DNA from: Pectobacterium actinidiae
Lineage (GTDB): Bacteria; Pseudomonadota; Gammaproteobacteria; Enterobacterales; Enterobacteriaceae
NCBI RefSeq assembly: GCF_000803315.1
Contig: NZ_JRMH01000001.1
Coordinates: 4,004,674-4,068,673 of the forward strand
Length of the DNA stretch: 64,000 nucleotides
Direction: 5' to 3'
The notes beneath the pieces are model-generated. The model was not told the origin of the DNA. It ran no database searches and saw only the letters and a program-made list of their open reading frames with translations. How positions within the stretch are numbered: position 1 is the first letter of the stretch; each line of letters opens with the position of its first letter. Shown piece by piece: positions 38,954 to 48,558 of this stretch. Position numbers and translations under genes: made by a program.

Positions 38954-38984
38954 GGTGAGAGCAGACCACTCTCACCGGGTTTTT
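38954..38984 (+). terminator. epmB terminator
   Basis: GGTGAGAG (38954-38961) pairs with CTCTCACC (38969-38976), followed by GGGTTTTT. It lies 16 bp after the epmB stop. Confidence 0.9.
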
Positions 38985-38990
38985 CTTAGC

Positions 38991-39335
38991 TTAAGGACAT
39001 TTGTAAACGCTGCCGTTCATTTTGCTGTCTAGCGGCGCAAAGCTTGACCAGAAGGTCTCACTTGGGCTAGTCGCACCATAGATGGTATTGCCTCCCATCG
39101 CCGCCGCGTTATTGCGCAGATCGTTTGCCGCACCACGCAGAGAACTGCCGTCGCCATGGTTGCCCGCCAACCAGTTAGACTGGCTACCGCTGGCTTGCCC
39201 CAACAGTTGGCATTCGCTTCCTGGCTTGGTATCCGTGAACGTCACAGCCTGCCCAGCCGCACTGAGTTGACTGGTGCTGCTGCACCCCGCCAACAAAACT
39301 GCTGCGGATAGCCCCAACAAAATACGAACCTGCAT
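38991..39335 (-). CDS. yjeI: YjeI-like lipoprotein (DUF4156)
   Basis: The 114-residue product has a lipoprotein signal (ILLGLSAAVLLAGC, Cys18). Its body matches E. coli YjeI: LSAAGQAV, PGSECQLLG, SNWLAGNHGDGSSLRGAAND, AAMGGNTIYG, GSVYKCP. Function is unknown. The ATG at 39335 has AAGGAGG before it; the longer frame upstream lacks a ribosome site and would spoil the signal peptide. Confidence 0.93.
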   Translation of the reverse strand: MQVRILLGLSAAVLLAGCSSTSQLSAAGQAVTFTDTKPGSECQLLGQASGSQSNWLAGNHGDGSSLRGAANDLRNNAAAMGGNTIYGATSPSETFWSSFAPLDSKMNGSVYKCP

Positions 39336-39693
39336 GTCTTCCTCCTTGCGATTGAAAACCCACCACTGCTCACCGCATATCATACGACGTTTCCCTTGCA
39401 ATCTCTTGTCATCCCGCTCGTTTACACGGGATGAACGTCAAAAATGAGAATTAACACGATTGATCTCACCTTAGTAAAAATTCGTTTTTTTGGGGAATTA
39501 GTAAGAAAACAGTCAGCATTATCTGAATAATGCCTCAAATGCCATTTATGGTTATTTCAGCAATTCCATACTCTGTATTCTGTCTGATAAATACGTTACC
39601 GCCTGATGGGAAAGGAACTGAGCATCGAGCACATTCACGTAATTAACACGAATTAGTAGATATATTAAGACAATACATGAAGGAAACCATTGT

Positions 39694-41124
39694 ATGGCGA
39701 TGAAAAAATGCTTAGCCACCCTTATAGGTTCGTTTTTATGTGTGTCGACTAGTCATGCGGCAGGCCTTATCGCACCAGACAAGACGCTTCGTAACGATCT
39801 GTCCTGGCTATCCGATCGCGGTGTTATCCAGACTAGCTTGACCACCTGGCCTCTAAGTCAGGAAGAAATTGAATCTGCTCTTTCTCGAGCCAAACCAGTC
39901 ACGGCAACAGAAAAAGCCGTGATCACCCGCGTTGAACAACGGATCGGCCAGCTTAAATCGAATGTTCGTATCACGGGCTATACATCAACAGACAGACCCG
40001 GCCTGCCCCAAGGCTTCGATAGCCGACACAACAGCGATCATGCATTGTCTATCGGTGTCGGCGCCAGCGATGAATTCTGGGATATCAACCTTAAAGGAAC
40101 ACTTGAAGGCAACCAAACCATTGCAGATCAGTCCCGTGGAAATATTGATGGCTCCTATGGGGCGGTGAAGATTTTTAATCAATGGTTGTCGTTCGGGAAA
40201 GTCTCACAATGGTGGGGACCAGGCTATGAAGGGAGTTTGATACGATCCGACGCCGCTCGTCCGGTCACAGGATTTATCTTACAGCGCGCCGATCAATCAC
40301 CGTTTGAAACGCCTTGGCTGTCATGGATGGGTCGCTGGCAATATCAACTCTCTGCCGGGCAATTAGAGCAATACAGCGCCGTACCTGACACAAAAATTAT
40401 CGGTGGTCGCTTGTCAATTCAACCGACAGAATTTCTTGAGCTCGGCGCTTCCCGCATCATGCAATGGGGAGGAGAAGGACGCCCTCGTTCGTGGGGTTCA
40501 TTTTGGGATGGTGTAGCCGGACGTGATAACACAGGCACGAACGAAGAACCAGGTAATCAGCTAGCGGGATTTGATTTCAAGCTGAAAATGGCAACGCTTG
40601 TCGGTGCTCCGATTAGTTTGTATGGGCAGCTAGTGGGTGAAGATGAAGCGGGGATGCTACCATCCAAAAACTTTTACCTACTCGGCATTGAAGGCCACCC
40701 CGAATGGGGCACGTCTACCATCAATTGGAATATTGAGGGAACGGATACACGAACTAATGGTAGCGCGGATAATGTTACCTATAACCATCATATCTATAGG
40801 AATGGATATTATCAGCAAGGGTATCCGCTGGGATATACCGCAGGTGGCGATGCGCAGGTACTTTCTGGTCGAGTAGAACTGGCGCTCGACGACGGGCAAC
40901 GTTGGAGTACTCGCATCATGTACGCCAAAGTGAATCCCAACAGCCAAAGTATCAACCGTGCATTCCCTCGCTCAGATACGCTAAAAGGGATTGAGTTAGG
41001 GTGGGGCTATGACTTTGACTCAAAAATCAAACTGGATACCATGGCCTGGTACACCGATAGCAACCACGGCACCAGTGATGATGTCGGTGCAGGTATCGGT
41101 ATTGAAATTCCTATCAATTTGTAA
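39694..41124 (+). CDS. wzi: outer-membrane capsule-anchoring protein Wzi
   Basis: The 476-residue protein has a signal peptide (CLATLIGSFLCVSTSHA) and the full Wzi pattern: LRNDLSWLSDRGVIQTSLTT, SFGKVSQWWGPGYEGSLIR, RIMQWGGEGRP, and a C-terminal strand ending in aromatic-poor IPINL. Wzi is an 18-strand barrel that binds group 1 capsule polysaccharide at the cell surface. No other capsule gene (wza, wzb, wzc) is nearby, so this is an orphan placement between yjeI and pgi. The 358 bp before it (39336-39693) hold its promoter but no recognisable site. Confidence 0.93.
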   Translation: MAMKKCLATLIGSFLCVSTSHAAGLIAPDKTLRNDLSWLSDRGVIQTSLTTWPLSQEEIESALSRAKPVTATEKAVITRVEQRIGQLKSNVRITGYTSTDRPGLPQGFDSRHNSDHALSIGVGASDEFWDINLKGTLEGNQTIADQSRGNIDGSYGAVKIFNQWLSFGKVSQWWGPGYEGSLIRSDAARPVTGFILQRADQSPFETPWLSWMGRWQYQLSAGQLEQYSAVPDTKIIGGRLSIQPTEFLELGASRIMQWGGEGRPRSWGSFWDGVAGRDNTGTNEEPGNQLAGFDFKLKMATLVGAPISLYGQLVGEDEAGMLPSKNFYLLGIEGHPEWGTSTINWNIEGTDTRTNGSADNVTYNHHIYRNGYYQQGYPLGYTAGGDAQVLSGRVELALDDGQRWSTRIMYAKVNPNSQSINRAFPRSDTLKGIELGWGYDFDSKIKLDTMAWYTDSNHGTSDDVGAGIGIEIPINL

Positions 41125-41137
41125 CGGGTAACCATAA

Positions 41138-41167
41138 AAAAAGTGAGGAGCTTTCTCCTCACTTTTT
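41138..41167. terminator. bidirectional terminator between wzi and pgi
   Basis: AAAAAGTGAGGAG (41138-41150) and CTCCTCACTTTTT (41155-41167) form a perfect 13-bp stem with a CTTT loop, serving two convergent genes. Confidence 0.95.
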
Positions 41168-41198
41168 CATTTTTAGCACCTGACGCCTAACAACACGC

Positions 41199-42848
41199 TC
41201 AACGACGCCACGCCTTGAAGCGGTTGATCAGTCCGTTGGTGGAACTGTCATGGCTGTCGATCGTGCTGTCATTTTCCAGCTCTGGCAGAATACGGTTCGC
41301 CAGTTGTTTCCCTAACTCCACACCCCACTGATCGAATGTGAAGATGTTCAGGATCGCGCCCTGAGTGAAGATTTTGTGCTCATACAGCGCAATCAGCGCG
41401 CCCAGGCTGTATGGGGTGATTTCACGCAGCAGGATAGAGTTGGTTGGACGATTGCCTTCAAACACTTTAAACGGCGCGACGTGTTCCACCTCTTTTGCAC
41501 TTTTGCCTGCCGCTGCAAATTCTGCTTCCACCACGTCACGGCTCTTACCAAACGCCAGCGCTTCCGTCTGTGCAAAGAAATTCGACAGCAACTTGCTGTG
41601 ATGATCGCTTAATGGGTTATGGCTAACCGCTGGTGCAATGAAATCACACGGAACCAGTTTGGTGCCCTGATGGATCAGTTGGTAGAATGCATGCTGGCCA
41701 TTCGTGCCCGGTTCGCCCCAGATAATCGGCCCGGTCTGGTAATCCACCGGATTGCCATTGCGATCGGCAGATTTCCCGTTGGATTCCATATTTCCCTGTT
41801 GGAAATAGGCTGCAAAACGGTGCATGTATTGGTCGTACGGCAGAATCGCTTCAGTTTCGGCACCGAAGAAATTGTTGTACCAAATGCCGATCAGCGCCAG
41901 CAGCACGGGCAGGTTTTTCTCCGCTGGCGTGGAAGCAAAGTGCTTGTCCATCGCGTGCGCACCGCTGAGCAGTTTTTCAAAGTTATCAAATCCTAAAGAG
42001 AGAATGATCGACAGCCCAATCGCCGACCACAGGGAGTAGCGTCCGCCCACCCAGTCCCAGAATTCGAACATGTTGTTAGTGTCGATACCAAATTCGCCAA
42101 CAGCTTTCGCGTTGGTGGACAGTGCGGCAAAGTGCTTGGCGACGTGTTTATCGTCCTGCGCCGCTTTCAGGAACCAGTCGCGAGCGCTGTGCGCATTGGT
42201 CATGGTTTCTTGCGTGGTGAACGTTTTCGACGCGACGAGGAACAGCGTGGTTTCTGGATTCAGCGGCTTCAACGTTTCAGCGATATGCGTGCCGTCAACG
42301 TTGGAGACAAAGTGCATATTGAGGTGATTTTTATAAGGCTTCAGCGCTTCCGTTACCATGAACGGGCCCAGATCGGAGCCGCCGATACCGATGTTAACCA
42401 CATCGGTAATTGTTTTGCCGGTATAGCCTTTCCACTCACCGCCAATTACTCGTTCGCTGAAATCTTTCATCTTCGCCAGCACGGCGTTGACTTCTGGCAT
42501 CACATCTTTGCCATCCACCAGAATCGGCGTGTTGCTGCGGTTACGTAAGGCAACGTGCAGAACGGCGCGGTCTTCCGTGCGGTTGATTTTCTCGCCAGCA
42601 AACATGGAATGAATCGCCGCAGACAGATCCGTTTCTCGCGCCAGCGCGTGCAGCTTTTCCATCGTTTCCGCCGTAATGCGGTTTTTGGAGTAATCCACCA
42701 GCATCTGATCGTCGAACGTTGCGGAAAAATGCGCGAAACGATCGCTATCTTGTGCAAACAGCTCGCTGATTTGCACGTCTTTCATCGCGTCAAAATGGGT
42801 TTGTAATGCCTGCCAGGCGGCAGTTTGGCTTGGATTGATATTTTTCAT
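41199..42848 (-). CDS. pgi: glucose-6-phosphate isomerase
   Basis: The 549-residue enzyme interconverts glucose-6-phosphate and fructose-6-phosphate in glycolysis. Signatures are [12 protein letters not shown] (substrate phosphate loop), [15 protein letters not shown], and the C-terminal [15 protein letters not shown] motif ([12 protein letters not shown]). Length equals E. coli Pgi. Monocistronic; its promoter lies in 42849-43053. Confidence 0.98.
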   Translation of the reverse strand: MKNINPSQTAAWQALQTHFDAMKDVQISELFAQDSDRFAHFSATFDDQMLVDYSKNRITAETMEKLHALARETDLSAAIHSMFAGEKINRTEDRAVLHVALRNRSNTPILVDGKDVMPEVNAVLAKMKDFSERVIGGEWKGYTGKTITDVVNIGIGGSDLGPFMVTEALKPYKNHLNMHFVSNVDGTHIAETLKPLNPETTLFLVASKTFTTQETMTNAHSARDWFLKAAQDDKHVAKHFAALSTNAKAVGEFGIDTNNMFEFWDWVGGRYSLWSAIGLSIILSLGFDNFEKLLSGAHAMDKHFASTPAEKNLPVLLALIGIWYNNFFGAETEAILPYDQYMHRFAAYFQQGNMESNGKSADRNGNPVDYQTGPIIWGEPGTNGQHAFYQLIHQGTKLVPCDFIAPAVSHNPLSDHHSKLLSNFFAQTEALAFGKSRDVVEAEFAAAGKSAKEVEHVAPFKVFEGNRPTNSILLREITPYSLGALIALYEHKIFTQGAILNIFTFDQWGVELGKQLANRILPELENDSTIDSHDSSTNGLINRFKAWRR

Positions 42849-43053
42849 AATGCGACTTTCTCTCTAAGCATGAGTTCAAAGTGACTGAATCGATTGTATC
42901 CCTTAAAATCCCGATTGAGATCCCTTTTCTTGCTAAAAGCGGTTTATGCCCTGTCGTTTACTGACTGCTTGTAGTTTGCTGACAGATTGTTTATTGACAG
43001 AAACCGCATAACCCGTTATTTGTAACACCGTACTTGCACACTCGGTGTGCAAG

Positions 43054-43238
43054 CCAGAAGAGGCGCGTCGCCCAGGTAAGATATCGGAGGAACCGTAATC
43101 CGCTGATGATATCCGAGGGGGAGCGACGCCGAGATGTGGTGAAATACGGCTTTCACCCTATCGACTACAGAGGCTGAATCCTCTGGGTTGTCACCGGATT
43201 AGTCCTGATGGACGTCCAGCAAGGTGGAGCGCTTCTGG
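43054..43238 (+). promoter_or_regulatory. lysine riboswitch of lysC
   Basis: The P1 stem CCAGAAG (43054-43060) closes with CTTCTGG (43232-43238). Conserved core pieces follow the E. coli lysC leader: AGAGGCGCGTCGCCCAGGTA, GGAGGAACC, GGGGGAGCGACGCCGAGATG, GAGGCTGAATCCTCTGGGTT and GGTGGAGCG. A preceding hairpin (TTGCACAC/GTGTGCAA) is also shared. Lysine binding would lower lysC expression. The expression platform is in 43239-43356, where no strong intrinsic terminator is obvious, so control of translation or RNA decay as in E. coli is likely. Confidence 0.95.
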
Positions 43239-43356
43239 GTGTATCGTAGTGATTTTCTACGCCTGCCCCCTACTTTTGCTCTCCCCCTGTGCCAAGGCTG
43301 ATTAATGGAATGCTGTTTACTGAAAACAGCCTACCCCCTGACACGAGGTTTTTGAC

Positions 43357-44733
43357 ATGTCTGCAATTGAAGTATCCGCAAACGCGAACTCTACCGTTAT
43401 TGCCAAATTCGGCGGCACCAGCGTGGCGGACTTTGACGCCATGAATCGCAGTGCCGATGTGGTGTTATCCAACACGAATGTGCGCGTTGTGGTGCTGTCG
43501 GCGTCGGCAGGTATCACCAATTTACTGGTCGCGCTCGCGGAAGGTCAAACGCCCGAAACGCGCGCCGAGCATCTGGCAAAAATCCGCCAGATCCAGTACG
43601 CCATCATCGACAAGCTGACCAACCAAAGCGTGATTCGCGATGAGATTGATCGCATGCTGGACAGCGTTACCACGCTGTCTGAAGCGGCGGCACTCGCGAC
43701 GTCCAACGCCCTGACCGATGAACTGGTCAGCCACGGCGAACTCATGTCTACCCTGCTGTTTGTTGAGATTTTGCGCCAACGTGATGTCGTTGCTGAATGG
43801 TTTGATGTACGCAAGATCATGCGTACCGACGATCACTTTGGCCGTGCTCAGCCGGACTGTGACGTGCTAGGTGAACTGACTCGCAGCCAGTTACAGCCGC
43901 GTCTTGAGCAAGGTCTGGTGATCACTCAGGGCTTTATCGGCAGCGAGGCGAAAGGCCGCACAACCACGTTGGGTCGCGGCGGTAGCGATTATACTGCGGC
44001 GCTGCTGGGCGAAGCACTCAACGTCAGCCGGATTGATATCTGGACCGATGTTCCCGGCATCTACACCACCGATCCACGCGTGGTGCCGACCGCAAAACGC
44101 ATTGACCAAATCATGTTTGAAGAAGCCGCCGAAATGGCCACGTTTGGCGCGAAAGTCCTTCACCCGGCCACGTTGCTGCCTGCGGTACGTAGCGATATTC
44201 CCGTGTTCGTCGGCTCAAGCAAAGATCCCGCCGCTGGCGGTACGCTGGTGTGCAATAAAACCGAAAACCCGCCGCTGTTCCGCGCACTGGCGCTGCGTCG
44301 TAAACAAACGCTGCTTAAGCTGTATAGCCTGAATATGCTACACGCACGCGGTTTTCTGGCCGAAGTGTTCAGCATTCTGGCGCGTCACAACATCTCCGTT
44401 GACCTGATCACCACGTCAGAAGTCAACGTCGCGCTGACGCTTGATACAACCGGTTCCACCTCAACGGGTGACAGCCTGCTGTCGAGCGCCTTACTGACCG
44501 AACTGTCATCGCTGTGTCGGGTAGAGGTTGAAGAGAATCTGTCGCTGGTCGCGCTGATCGGCAACAATCTGTCTCAGGCCTGTGGCGTCGGGAAAGAAGT
44601 ATTTGGCGTACTGGAACCGTTCCGTATCCGCCTGATCTGCTACGGCGCCAGCAGCAACAACCTGTGCTTCCTGGTACCGGGTGATGACGCCGAGCGAGTC
44701 GTGCAAACGCTGCACCGCAGCCTGTTCGAGTAA
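43357..44733 (+). CDS. lysC: lysine-sensitive aspartokinase III
   Basis: The 458-residue enzyme phosphorylates aspartate, the first step to lysine, threonine and methionine. The kinase domain starts with KFGGTSVADF and contains TTLGRGGSDYTAALL. Two C-terminal ACT domains (LLKLYSLNMLHARGFLAEVF and LVALIGNNLSQACGVG) bind lysine for feedback inhibition. It is monofunctional, with no homoserine dehydrogenase domain. It lies behind a lysine riboswitch. Confidence 0.98.
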   Translation: MSAIEVSANANSTVIAKFGGTSVADFDAMNRSADVVLSNTNVRVVVLSASAGITNLLVALAEGQTPETRAEHLAKIRQIQYAIIDKLTNQSVIRDEIDRMLDSVTTLSEAAALATSNALTDELVSHGELMSTLLFVEILRQRDVVAEWFDVRKIMRTDDHFGRAQPDCDVLGELTRSQLQPRLEQGLVITQGFIGSEAKGRTTTLGRGGSDYTAALLGEALNVSRIDIWTDVPGIYTTDPRVVPTAKRIDQIMFEEAAEMATFGAKVLHPATLLPAVRSDIPVFVGSSKDPAAGGTLVCNKTENPPLFRALALRRKQTLLKLYSLNMLHARGFLAEVFSILARHNISVDLITTSEVNVALTLDTTGSTSTGDSLLSSALLTELSSLCRVEVEENLSLVALIGNNLSQACGVGKEVFGVLEPFRIRLICYGASSNNLCFLVPGDDAERVVQTLHRSLFE

Positions 44734-44768
44734 GTTAGCTCCGCTTAATCTGTCTCTTCGTCATATTT

Positions 44769-45038
44769 TTATGCAGGTGTGGAGACAGTTTCGTGCGCCA
44801 GAATATAATCATCTTCATGCTACCCCGTAGCACGCGCCCGACACAGGGCGGCTCAATCGCCGTCGCCCTGTGAACCCTGGCTTTCAGCTAAATTATGTCG
44901 CTGCGCGATGCCTTCGTCGGTATCAAGCTTAACGGACCGCTTGCGACACGTTCCCGACGTGGCGCAAGCTTTCGCCGCATCCATGCGGCTCATCCTAAGC
45001 CTGCTATCTCCTCAGCATAATTTCTTACGCCGGATAAC
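44769..45038. repeat. structured dispersed repeat, copy A
   Basis: This stretch between convergent lysC and yjbB shares long blocks with copy B at 57232-57438. Shared parts are TTATGCAG, TTTCGTGCGC, TTCATGCTAC and GTAGCACGCGCCCGACACAG, a GGGCG/CGCCC stem flanked by ACACAG/CTGTG, AAATTATG, and the end TTACGCCGGATAAC. AAATTATG and CATAATTT are inverted, enclosing the right half. Copy A has about 60 bp more in the middle, with its own hairpins (e.g. GCCGCATCCATGCGGC). It contains no gene. Confidence 0.8.
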
Positions 45039-45096
45039 AGGCCGCCCCGTTTGCGCTTTGCATAAAGTATAACTAAGAGGCTCCCGCCAAAGGAAA

Positions 45097-46743
45097 TCAC
45101 AGTGTCAGCGGCGATTCCTCACGCTCCTCTTCCCCATCTTGCTGCACAATCAAGACGTTATACGCCACCGCGCAGAACAGTGAATTCAATCGGTTCATGT
45201 CCCCAAGCAGGCTCAAATGGAGCGAACTGGTTTCCAGACTCTGTACGTTGTGCTGATGCAAACGATCGACATGCGCATGTGCATAACGGCGGTTCATAAT
45301 GCGGAAGCGGTGCTTGGCACGGCGCAGGCGTTTCGCACTGGTAACATCCTCTGACAGGAAAACCGACAGCCCCAGACGCAGATTTGCCAGCAGTTGTTCA
45401 TGCAGGAGGTTCAACTCTTCCAGCCCTTGCGCGGAAAACGCCATGCGTACGCCCGAGGAATGATTGGCAATGTCATCAGCCATGCGTTCGATAATATCTC
45501 CCGCCTGTTCCAGATTCAGCGCCACTTCGATCACCTCAGCCCAGCGCCGAGAATCTCGCTCATCCAAGCCGTCTTTCTGAATCTGCGCCAGATAGAGCTT
45601 AATCGCGGTGTAAAGGATATCGACATCATCATCAAGTCGGCGAATCTCCCGCCGCTGCATATGGTCGCCCTGTAAGACTTCACGGTACAAACGCAGCATT
45701 TGCTCCAGCACATCGCCAATACGCAGCGTTTCTCGTGCAGCATTGGTCAGCGCCAGCGCAGGCGTGTCCAGCGAGCTGGTGTCCAGATGGCGCGGTTTCA
45801 TCTGGAGATCAACCTGCGGCGAATCCGCAATCATCGCGCAGGACAGCCGCGCGACCACACCAGTAAGCGGAATCAGCAGCAGGCAACGAATCAGGTTGTA
45901 GAACAGATGGAAGTAGATCACCAGCTCTTCGGCGCTTAACGGAATGCGCGTCAGCCAGCGCGAAAGCGGCTCAACCAGCGGCAGCACAACTAAACAGCCT
46001 ATCAATTTGAACAGCATGCTACCGAGCGCGACGCGCCGGCCTGCCGCATTCTGCGTCGAGGTGCTCATCATCGTCAGTAACCCGCTGCCCAGATTGGCAC
46101 CGATGACCAGACACATTGCGACTTCCAGCGAGATCACACCGCTTGCCGTCAAGGTTGCCGTCAGCAACACGGCGGCCAGGCTGGAATAAGTAATCACCGC
46201 GAACAGCGCGCCAGCCAGTGCATCCAGCATGACGTCGCCCGTCAGCGAGGAAAACAGCACCTTCACGCCCGACGTTTGTGTGATAGGAGCCGCAGCCACG
46301 ACAATCATTTCCAACGCCAGCAAAATGAGCCCAAGCCCAATCGCCACGCGCCCCACCTGACCAACCCGCGTTTGTTTACGGCTGAGGAAAAATATCACGC
46401 CCAGAAAAATCAGCAGCGGAGAAAGCCAGGACAGATCGAACGTCAGAATTCGCACCATCAGTGCCGTACCGACATCCGCCCCGAGAATAATCACCAGCGC
46501 AGGTGTTAATGCCACCAGCCCCTGGGAGACAAAAGAGGTCGTCAGCAACGCGGTCGCATTACTGCTCTGCACCAGCGCAGTAACGCCGATGCCAGCCATA
46601 AAAGCCAACGGTTTTTTCTCAACGCTATCGCTGAGAACCCGCCGTAACTGGGTGCCATAAACCCGCATGATACCGGTACGGACAATGTGAGTGCCCCATA
46701 CCAGTAACGCAATCGCAGAAAGGAGATTCAGCAGTGTTAACAA
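45097..46743 (-). CDS. yjbB: Na/Pi cotransporter with PhoU domain
   Basis: The 548-residue inner-membrane protein has the two inverted Na/Pi-cotransport repeats, with the QSSNAT motif in the first (ALVQSSNATALL) and a YSSLAA version in the second, followed by GANLGSG. After about eight membrane helices, residues 330-540 form PhoU-like helical bundles (DTPALALTNAARETLRIGD, EVALNLEQAGDIIERMADDI). E. coli YjbB exports phosphate. The gene converges with lysC. Confidence 0.93.
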   Translation of the reverse strand: MLTLLNLLSAIALLVWGTHIVRTGIMRVYGTQLRRVLSDSVEKKPLAFMAGIGVTALVQSSNATALLTTSFVSQGLVALTPALVIILGADVGTALMVRILTFDLSWLSPLLIFLGVIFFLSRKQTRVGQVGRVAIGLGLILLALEMIVVAAAPITQTSGVKVLFSSLTGDVMLDALAGALFAVITYSSLAAVLLTATLTASGVISLEVAMCLVIGANLGSGLLTMMSTSTQNAAGRRVALGSMLFKLIGCLVVLPLVEPLSRWLTRIPLSAEELVIYFHLFYNLIRCLLLIPLTGVVARLSCAMIADSPQVDLQMKPRHLDTSSLDTPALALTNAARETLRIGDVLEQMLRLYREVLQGDHMQRREIRRLDDDVDILYTAIKLYLAQIQKDGLDERDSRRWAEVIEVALNLEQAGDIIERMADDIANHSSGVRMAFSAQGLEELNLLHEQLLANLRLGLSVFLSEDVTSAKRLRRAKHRFRIMNRRYAHAHVDRLHQHNVQSLETSSLHLSLLGDMNRLNSLFCAVAYNVLIVQQDGEEEREESPLTL

Positions 46744-47030
46744 AAGTCCGCGCCTCCAGTTAAACGTGTGGTGATGACATAATGAACGACTATCTTACCA
46801 GATGTTGGCAGACCGTACTGCGAGGAAGCCCGCGTCAAAGCAAAATCGTCCAGCGATCAAGGACTGATAAAAATTAATTAACTGACAATATTTAAAAAAC
46901 AGAATCCAAATCAATAAGCCGATAATTTTGCCTCACGCCTTCCCCGGTTAACGCTATGCTCTTTTTATCCCTATAACTCTTATGGGTTATAACCTCGCCC
47001 CATTCTACTGACCCAGAGTAAGGAAAATGG

Positions 47031-48485
47031 ATGAAAACGAAAACCTCATATGGACTGAACTGGCTCCCACTGCTCGTCATTCTTGCCATCGCCACCTTTT
47101 TTTGGCAAATGGAGCCCCCTACCGGCCTAAGCCCCGCCGCCTGGCACTCTGCCGTCATTTTCGTCGCCACGATCGTGTCTATTGTCGCTAACGTGCTCCC
47201 GATTGGGGCTATTGGTATTATTAGCATTACACTCTTTGCACTGACGTATGCCGCGGGGGATACAACGGCCAGCGGCGCAATACAAACTGCACTCAGCGAC
47301 CTAAACAGCTCGCTGATCTGGCTGATTGTTGTCGCCTTCATGATCGCACGCGGCTTTATCAAAACAGGGCTGGGCCGCCGCATCGCCTTGCAGATGATCC
47401 GTATGTTGGGAAAACGCACACTGGGTCTGGCTTACGGTCTGGCTTTTGCCGATCTGGTACTTTCCCCCGCGATGCCAAGCAACACGGCACGCTGCGGTGG
47501 GATTATTTATCCGATTGCCGATTCGCTGTCGCGCAGCTTCGACTCCAAACCGGAAGATGCCTCGCGCAGTAAGATTGGTACCTTCCTGATTACCTGTATC
47601 GGTAACGTTAACGACGTGACAGCAGCGCTGTTTATGACCGCTTACACCGGCAACCTGCTGGCGGTGAAGCTCGCAGCCAACGCGGGCGTAACCATTACCT
47701 GGGGAAGCTGGTTTCTGGCTGCGCTCGTGCCTTGTTTACTCTCTCTGGCGGTTGTCCCGCTGCTTGTCTACTGGCTGACCAAGCCGGAAATTCGTCATAC
47801 GCCGGATGCACCAAAACTGGCCGTCGCAGAACTGGCAAAAATGGGTAACATGAGCCGTGGTGAATGGCTGATGGCATTCACCGTTGTCCTGCTGCTAGTG
47901 CTGTGGATCTTCGGCGATAAATTAGGCGTGGATGCCACAACGGCCTCGTTCGTCGGGCTATCTTTCCTGCTGTTAACCGGCGTACTGAGCTGGGAAGACG
48001 TGAAGAGTGAGAAAGGAGCCTGGGATACGCTGATTTGGTTCGCTGCCCTATTAATGATGGCGAATCAGTTGAAAAAGCTCGGCTTCACCAACTGGTTTGG
48101 CGATCTCATCGGCAGCAATATCGGTCATTTGATGCAGGGAACCAGTTGGGTATTGGTGCTGCTATTGCTGAATGCGGCCTATTTCTACACCCACTATTTC
48201 TTCGCCAGCGGCAACGCGCAGATCGCCGCACTTTTTGCGGTGTTCCTTGGTGTCGGGATCAACCTGAATATTCCAGCGGTGCCAATGGCATTCATGCTAG
48301 CGTTTACCAGTAGCCTGTACTGTTCACTGACGCAATATACGCACGCACGGGGTCCCATCCTGTTCGGTGCGGGCTACGTGCCCACCGCCATCTGGTGGCG
48401 CACTGGTTTCGTCGTCAGTCTGGTGAATCAGGCGATTTTCATGAGCGCGGGTCTATTGTGGTGGAAAGCGATTGGCCTGTATTAA
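47031..48485 (+). CDS. DASS family dicarboxylate/tartrate/citrate antiporter
   Basis: The 484-residue membrane protein has about twelve hydrophobic segments and the DASS signatures LSPAMPSNTARCGGIIYPIA and FTSSLYCSLTQYTHARGPILFG (second SxT motif). It belongs to the CitT/TtdT branch, which exchanges succinate for tartrate, citrate or oxoglutarate across the inner membrane. The substrate is not resolvable by eye and no metabolic genes for tartrate or citrate fermentation are adjacent. It ends at a strong terminator at 48508-48533. Confidence 0.88.
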   Translation: MKTKTSYGLNWLPLLVILAIATFFWQMEPPTGLSPAAWHSAVIFVATIVSIVANVLPIGAIGIISITLFALTYAAGDTTASGAIQTALSDLNSSLIWLIVVAFMIARGFIKTGLGRRIALQMIRMLGKRTLGLAYGLAFADLVLSPAMPSNTARCGGIIYPIADSLSRSFDSKPEDASRSKIGTFLITCIGNVNDVTAALFMTAYTGNLLAVKLAANAGVTITWGSWFLAALVPCLLSLAVVPLLVYWLTKPEIRHTPDAPKLAVAELAKMGNMSRGEWLMAFTVVLLLVLWIFGDKLGVDATTASFVGLSFLLLTGVLSWEDVKSEKGAWDTLIWFAALLMMANQLKKLGFTNWFGDLIGSNIGHLMQGTSWVLVLLLLNAAYFYTHYFFASGNAQIAALFAVFLGVGINLNIPAVPMAFMLAFTSSLYCSLTQYTHARGPILFGAGYVPTAIWWRTGFVVSLVNQAIFMSAGLLWWKAIGLY

Positions 48486-48507
48486 TCGCTAGCGAATACA
48501 TCACGTG

Positions 48508-48533
48508 AAAAAGCCGGGTTTCCCCGGCTTTTT
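48508..48533. terminator. bidirectional terminator
   Basis: AAAAAGCCGGG (48508-48518) pairs with CCCGGCTTTTT (48523-48533) around a TTTC loop, between the convergent DASS and TonB-receptor genes. Confidence 0.95.
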
Positions 48534-48558
48534 CGTTGTATTGCAGCAACACACGCAA

